Of a stretch of DNA of 64,000 nt, positions 61,201 through 64,000 are shown one piece after another (position 1 is the first letter of the stretch; each line of letters begins with the position of its first letter). The stretch comes from Acidobacteriota bacterium (GTDB lineage: Bacteria > Acidobacteriota > Terriglobia > Bryobacterales > Bryobacteraceae), in the NCBI GenBank assembly GCA_017307505.1, contig JAFKEE010000024.1, positions 1-64,000 of the forward strand, given 5' to 3'. The notes beneath the pieces were generated by a model. It made no database searches and was not told where the DNA came from. It saw only the letters and a program-made list of their open reading frames with translations. A program made the translations under genes and the position numbers.

Positions 61201-62452
61201 CGACGGGACGACCACTATGCGGGTCACCATTTCCCGCGCTGACGGCATGAGCAACGTTGTGGCCATTGCCGCGGGCACCTCCCACAGTGTCGCGGTCCGT
61301 GCGGACGGCGGGGTTTACGCCTGGGGTCTGAACACCAGCGGCCAGGTTGGCGATGGAACCTTGTTCAGCCGCTTCGTGCCCACCGCCACCGTCGGCATGT
61401 ATGGCGGCCTGGCCGTCGCGGCCGGTGCCACACACAGTGCCGGACTCAAGACGGACGGCTACGTTCGCGGGTGGGGCAGCAACCAGTTCGGCCAGTTCGG
61501 CCTGGCGGCACCCACGAGCAGCAACATCGGCATCCAGGGCTTCCTGCAGCCCGGTATCGTGATGCCGGTCACCACGTTCGCCATCACGCCGGAGACCGGC
61601 GCCGGCGCATCGCCCACGTTCAGCGCCGTCTACCGCTCGGTGAACGGCTTCGCTTCCTTCCTGTGGGTACAACTGCTCTTCGCGGTTGGGCCTGACGGGG
61701 GCGGCCAGAGCTTCTGCTTCCTGCACTACGACGTCGTGGGCAACGGCCTGTGGCTCTACGGCGACGGCGGGTTCTTCGTGGGGCCCATCGCCCCGGGCGT
61801 CTCGTCCCAGGTGCTGCAGAACTCGCTCTGCGCCATCAATACCCAATCGACGACGGTCGCCATGAACGGTGCGAATCTCACCGTTTCGGCGAATATCGTC
61901 TTCAAGTCGTCCACACCCCGCAAGGCCTATCTGCGGTTGCACGACACCTTCGGCTTTGATACGGGCATGTTCCAGCAGGGTGAATGGAACACCGTTGCTT
62001 CCACGCCCGCCACGCCGACTGTCAGCCCGAATACCGGAACGGGTTCCAGCCAGACCTTTACGCTGACTTACCCCGATCCTCCCGGCTTCTTCGGCGCGCC
62101 GTTTGGCTGGGTCCAGTTCCTGGTCGCGGCGGCCGGTGACGGCGGCGGCCTGCCGTTCTGCTTCGTCCACTACGATCGCGCCGGCAACGGTCTCTGGATG
62201 TACTCGAGCGACGTCGGGTTCTTCCTCGGGCCGGTGGCCCCGGGCACGGCTTCCAACGCACTGGACAGCTCTGCCTGCACGGTCAATCCCGGCGGCACAA
62301 CCATCCAGAACGTATCCGGCAATCTGATCGTGACGGTGCCTCTCACCTTCAAGCCTCCGATGAGCGGCGCGAAGAAACTCTTCGAACGCACGTTGGATGT
62401 CCTGCAGCGCGACACAGGCATGGTCCAGACCGGAACCTGGAACATTCCATAA
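58298..62452 (+). CDS. Large secreted RCC1-repeat protein with two C-terminal HYDRxGNxLW domains
   Basis: A 1384-residue exported protein (signal sequence about 18-37, HLSASVLALTLFMTPGWSA). About 18 RCC1-type repeats of about 50 residues (WAWGxNxxGQLGDGT, then PVxVxGLxxV, AAGxxHSLAxKSDGTV) fill about 60-1085, broken near 265-370 by an unrelated insert. RCC1 repeats fold as seven-blade propellers, so two or more propellers are expected. The last 300 residues are two copies of the HYDRxGNxLW domain. The start is GTG with GGAGGAAA upstream. No enzyme motif is visible; a cell-surface or secreted binding protein is most likely. Confidence 0.87.
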   Translation: MKVLLQKSGQIKRLPIGGHLSASVLALTLFMTPGWSAERIQLLQETPGQAGPVTFRSIGSVTGARNLALPETGGHILVRTVDGAVWSWGSNAQGQLGVGDEKDRAAWSQVPGLDSVTGIAAGAQHSLALRGDGTIWAWGANTEGQLGNGTLASRTQPGVVPGLRDVVMIAAGQLFTVALRADGSVWAFGSNWNGILPGESRKLVASPMQVKGLAGIEAVAVYGNIGYARDSQGQVWAWGTDSKTASASARIVTGEDLATKSAELKRRFDQEEPAPLVDAQWLGNQLTARTVSVVDNTLTLTQDSARSEYQFDGVVLDAKAGWAVAVISADPATIEAQNAAAATMKANRALAAKGLLSTSGLSASGIQLQAIGSAIGTLRGYSHHSLAVKADNSVISWGENSYGQLGDGTVHQRNAPVCVPISGVLMVATGNDHSVALRSDLTVWTWGDDNFGQLGNGTTINTGRTVPIAVPGLTGVIAIAAGRYHTLALKQDGTVWAWGNNTLGQLGDGTTTNKQSPVQVPGLTGITAISAGDSHSVARKSDGTVYTWGLNNVGQLGDGTTTTRLSPVVVTGLVAQTITSGTYHILAIKADGSVWAWGANNLGQLGDGTTVNRTAPVRSGTLVNVVEVAAGGYHSLAVKSDGTLWSWGYNSFGQLGLGNQTDSLVPLAVNGITTAAAVGAGAFHSLVRLANGTVLSAGDNENGEAGRGSATLNFTTFAAIAAETPCLLPAPAPSTLGQRLTAGQDRTMAIYNDGTVWGSGSNGNGELGDGSTTNRTAPVAVSGLTNALGVSAGGSHTLVVLKDGTVRSFGLNTSGQLGDGTTSMRLTPVVVTGLTNVTMVAGGKTHSLARKSDGTVWAWGLNTNGAVGDGSTTTRLAPVQVSGLTNVVSIAAGDSFSLAVKSDGTVWAWGLNTSGQLGDGTLSQRTTPVQVPGLSGIISVAAGGAHSLALRSDGTVWAWGLNTFGQVGDGTTTMRVTISRADGMSNVVAIAAGTSHSVAVRADGGVYAWGLNTSGQVGDGTLFSRFVPTATVGMYGGLAVAAGATHSAGLKTDGYVRGWGSNQFGQFGLAAPTSSNIGIQGFLQPGIVMPVTTFAITPETGAGASPTFSAVYRSVNGFASFLWVQLLFAVGPDGGGQSFCFLHYDVVGNGLWLYGDGGFFVGPIAPGVSSQVLQNSLCAINTQSTTVAMNGANLTVSANIVFKSSTPRKAYLRLHDTFGFDTGMFQQGEWNTVASTPATPTVSPNTGTGSSQTFTLTYPDPPGFFGAPFGWVQFLVAAAGDGGGLPFCFVHYDRAGNGLWMYSSDVGFFLGPVAPGTASNALDSSACTVNPGGTTIQNVSGNLIVTVPLTFKPPMSGAKKLFERTLDVLQRDTGMVQTGTWNIP
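61574..62002 (+). repeat. HYDRxGNxLW repeat domain, copy 1 of the RCC1 protein
   Basis: Has ETGAGASPTFSAVYRS, WVQLLFAVGPDGGGQSFCFL followed by HYDVVGNGLWLYG, GGFFVGPIAPG, NSLCAINT and FDTGMFQQGEW. Confidence 0.8.
62012..62449 (+). repeat. HYDRxGNxLW repeat domain, copy 2 of the RCC1 protein
   Basis: Has NTGTGSSQTFTLTYPDPPGF, GWVQFLVAAAGDGGG, CFVHYDRAGNGLWMY, VGFFLGPVAPGT, SSACTVNP and DTGMVQTGTWNIP at the very end of the protein. Confidence 0.8.
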
Positions 62453-62478
62453 CCTGAATCAGACGCCAGAATACGGCA

Positions 62479-62527
62479 AAGGCCGCCGGATCCCGGGCAA
62501 CTCCCGGAATCCGGCGGCCTTGTTCTT
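62479..62527. terminator. Strong bidirectional terminator between convergent secreted-protein genes
   Basis: A perfect 13-bp stem, AAGGCCGCCGGAT (62479-62491) and ATCCGGCGGCCTT (62509-62521), is extended by an inner CCGGG/CCCGG. The plus strand continues TGTTCTTT and the minus strand TTTGCC. It lies between the RCC1 stop (62452) and the convergent stop (62541). Confidence 0.8.
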
Positions 62528-62540
62528 TAGCCCGTCCTGA

Positions 62541-64000
62541 TTAAGGGATGTTCCAGTTGCCCGTCAATTGCATCCCCGTATCCCGGAACAGAACGTCCAT
62601 CGTGCGCTGAAACTGCTTCTTGCCGCCCGACATCGGCGCATTGAATACGATGGGCACATTCAGCACGAGATTTCCGGATAGGTTCGCGACCGTGACCCCG
62701 GCCGGATTGACTGAACAGGCGGAACTCGTCAGCGCATTGGAGGGCGTACCCGGAGCCACCGGCCCGAGAAAGAATCCGACATCGCCGGAATACATCCACA
62801 ACCCGTTGCCCGCCCGGTCATAGTGGACATAGCAGAACGGCTTCCCGCCACCATCCGCGGCCGATGCCACCAGGAACTGGGTCCAGCCGAAGGGAGCGCC
62901 CGCGAAGCCGGGCGGATCCGGATAAATGAGGGTGAACGTCTGCGAGGCCCCACTGCCGGCGGCGGGCGATGTGGTCATGACACCCAGGGGCGCCGCCACC
63001 GTGGTCCAGGTTCCTTTCTGTACCCAGCCGCTGTCGGTCTGCGCTTTGTTCATGGCCCGCATGTAGACATTCCGCGCCCCGGCCGCCTTGAACACCACGC
63101 TGACGTTCGCCGACAGTGTCTTGGCACTGCCGGCAGCCGATGAGCCCGAAGTGTTCACCGCGCAAAAGGAGTTCTGCAGCACGTTGGACGACGTCCCTGG
63201 CGCAATCGGACCCACGAAGAAGCCCCCATCGCCGTACAGCCAGAATGCGTTGCCCACTACGTCGTAATGGACGAAGCAGAAGGTCTGTCCGCCTCCATCC
63301 GGCGCCACGGCGAACAGTAGTTGGACCCACAGCAGGTCCGTGTAGCCTTTGGACGCCATGTAGGTGGCTGTGAAGGTCTGCAGGGCGCCCGAGCCGGACC
63401 CCGGCGTCACCGAGATCAGGCTCGGCTCCGTAATCAGGAACACCTGTGTAACCGGTGTGGCGGCCGCGTAGTTGGCATTGCCAGGCTGGCGGGCGGTGAT
63501 GGAGCAACTGCCCGGCGCCGCCAGTGTGACCGTAGATCCTGAAACCGTGCACACCCCCAGGCTGTTGGACGTGAAGCTGACCGGAAGCCCGGAACTGGCC
63601 GTCGCCGTGATGCCGACTGGCGCGGCTCCGAAGGGCTGGCTTGCGATGGGTGCGAAGCTGATCACATTCGTGCCCACGATATTGGTGAGTGAGAAGTGCG
63701 CGGTCGCAACCACCCCGCTCACACTCGCATTCACCACATAAGGACCACCGGCCACGGCATTGGCGCTCACCGTCACCGCGGCGATACCGGCTGCATTGGT
63801 GGTCGCCGGATTGGCGGAAGTGAAGACCGCACTGGCTCCCGAACCGGGGGCTGTGAAAGTCACCAGCTTGCCCGGGATCCCCGCGCCCCCTGCGTCCAGT
63901 ACCGACGCCTGCAAGGCCTGGCCGAAGGCCGTGAGGATCGGTCCGCTCTGCCCGCTGCCGCCTGACACGGTGATGTTGGCCGGTACCTGGAGGATCGTCG
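62541..64000 (-). CDS. Ig-like protein with two HYDRxGNxLW domains (5' end beyond the window)
   Basis: The reading frame stays open to the right edge of the window (upstream of the GTG at 63968 it reads TILQVPANIT without a stop), so the gene is partial. The visible part has a Big_1-like Ig domain (LTAFGQALQASVLDAGGAG, VTFTAPGSGASAVFTSANPA, TNAAGIAAVTVSA), a second strand-rich domain (ISFAPIASQPFGAAPVGITA, GSCSITARQPGNANYAAATP) and two copies of the HYDRxGNxLW domain at the C-terminus. Such proteins are exported surface or adhesive molecules; the signal peptide would lie outside. Its last domain closely resembles the last domain of the convergent RCC1 protein, so the two loci share a recent origin for that module. 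Confidence 0.82.
   Translation of the reverse strand, partial: TILQVPANITVSGGSGQSGPILTAFGQALQASVLDAGGAGIPGKLVTFTAPGSGASAVFTSANPATTNAAGIAAVTVSANAVAGGPYVVNASVSGVVATAHFSLTNIVGTNVISFAPIASQPFGAAPVGITATASSGLPVSFTSNSLGVCTVSGSTVTLAAPGSCSITARQPGNANYAAATPVTQVFLITEPSLISVTPGSGSGALQTFTATYMASKGYTDLLWVQLLFAVAPDGGGQTFCFVHYDVVGNAFWLYGDGGFFVGPIAPGTSSNVLQNSFCAVNTSGSSAAGSAKTLSANVSVVFKAAGARNVYMRAMNKAQTDSGWVQKGTWTTVAAPLGVMTTSPAAGSGASQTFTLIYPDPPGFAGAPFGWTQFLVASAADGGGKPFCYVHYDRAGNGLWMYSGDVGFFLGPVAPGTPSNALTSSACSVNPAGVTVANLSGNLVLNVPIVFNAPMSGGKKQFQRTMDVLFRDTGMQLTGNWNIP
62544..62981 (-). repeat. HYDRxGNxLW repeat domain, last copy of the Ig-like protein
   Basis: Has GSGASQTFTLIYPDPPGF, GWTQFLVASAADGGG, CYVHYDRAGNGLWMY, VGFFLGPVAPGT, SSACSVNP and ends DTGMQLTGNWNIP, very near the last copy of the RCC1 protein. 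Confidence 0.8.
62990..63423 (-). repeat. HYDRxGNxLW repeat domain, first copy of the Ig-like protein
   Basis: Has GSGSGALQTFTATY, WVQLLFAVAPDGGGQTFCFV followed by HYDVVGNAFWLYG, GGFFVGPIAPGT and NSFCAVNT. It resembles copy 1 of the RCC1 protein more than its own neighbour. Confidence 0.8.

Noticed and set aside
58600-61500. Regular DNA repeats considered as a CRISPR or satellite array
   Set aside because: The 150-base periodicity stays in frame and encodes RCC1 repeats; there are no unique spacers of CRISPR length.

Overview
The window is GC-rich DNA most likely from an Acidobacteriota genome of the Solibacter/Bryobacterales type. I infer this from the gene families, not from a marker gene: a secreted protein with the Solibacter-type domain (the TIGR03437-like NAASF...APGS...TGLGP pattern), a paired PSD1/DUF1549/DUF1553 and DUF1501 operon, Tat-exported Gfo/Idh and sugar-isomerase proteins, a PAP2-Wzi fusion, and long secreted RCC1 and Ig-like proteins. 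I saw no rRNA, tRNA, CRISPR array, insertion sequence or phage gene.

Region 1 (1-15.2 kb) is mixed housekeeping and redox genes: a 7Fe-type ferredoxin with a clear terminator, a TPR protein, galU, a cupin, a DinB-fold protein, a small HTH protein, a membrane-anchored peptidoglycan amidase translationally coupled to an actin-like ATPase, a periplasmic beta-propeller, the DUF1549-DUF1501 pair, a PadR regulator divergent from a NifX-like protein, a thioesterase, and a sulfide:quinone oxidoreductase followed by a 61-residue partner. Region 2 (15.2-22.4 kb, minus strand) holds an O-antigen-ligase-like protein with a TPR tail, a secreted protein with three copies of an unusual repeat domain, and a Tat-exported oxidoreductase/isomerase pair.

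Region 3 (23.0-39.2 kb) is a complete Wzx/Wzy-type exopolysaccharide locus behind a roughly 0.4 kb leader: PAP2-Wzi fusion, outer-membrane export protein with SLBB domains, chain-length regulator, flippase, polymerase, three glycosyltransferases, an acyltransferase and a WecA-like initiating transferase. A convergent UpxY/NusG-like antiterminator closes it. A secreted parallel-beta-helix protein follows.

Region 4 (42.5-47.4 kb) has aroE, a DUF1624-type membrane protein, and an AraC regulator - cytochrome P460 - heme c/terpenoid-cyclase-fold cassette with tandem direct repeats suited to AraC binding. Region 5 (47.4-58.1 kb) is a second glycan locus. A minus-strand operon (heptose kinase, nucleotidyltransferase, two SDR enzymes) probably makes a GDP-heptose-derived sugar. 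The divergent operon has two glycosyltransferases, an epimerase, and an ABC exporter whose ATPase is fused to a SAM methyltransferase. Region 6 (58.2-64 kb) has a 1384-residue secreted RCC1 protein and, convergent across a strong bidirectional terminator, a partial Ig-like protein. Both end in the repeat domain seen in region 2.

The main candidates for something new are the ABC ATPase-methyltransferase fusion, the seven-copy HYDRxGNxLW repeat domain shared by three secreted proteins, the amidase/actin pair, and the P460/heme-cyclase cassette.
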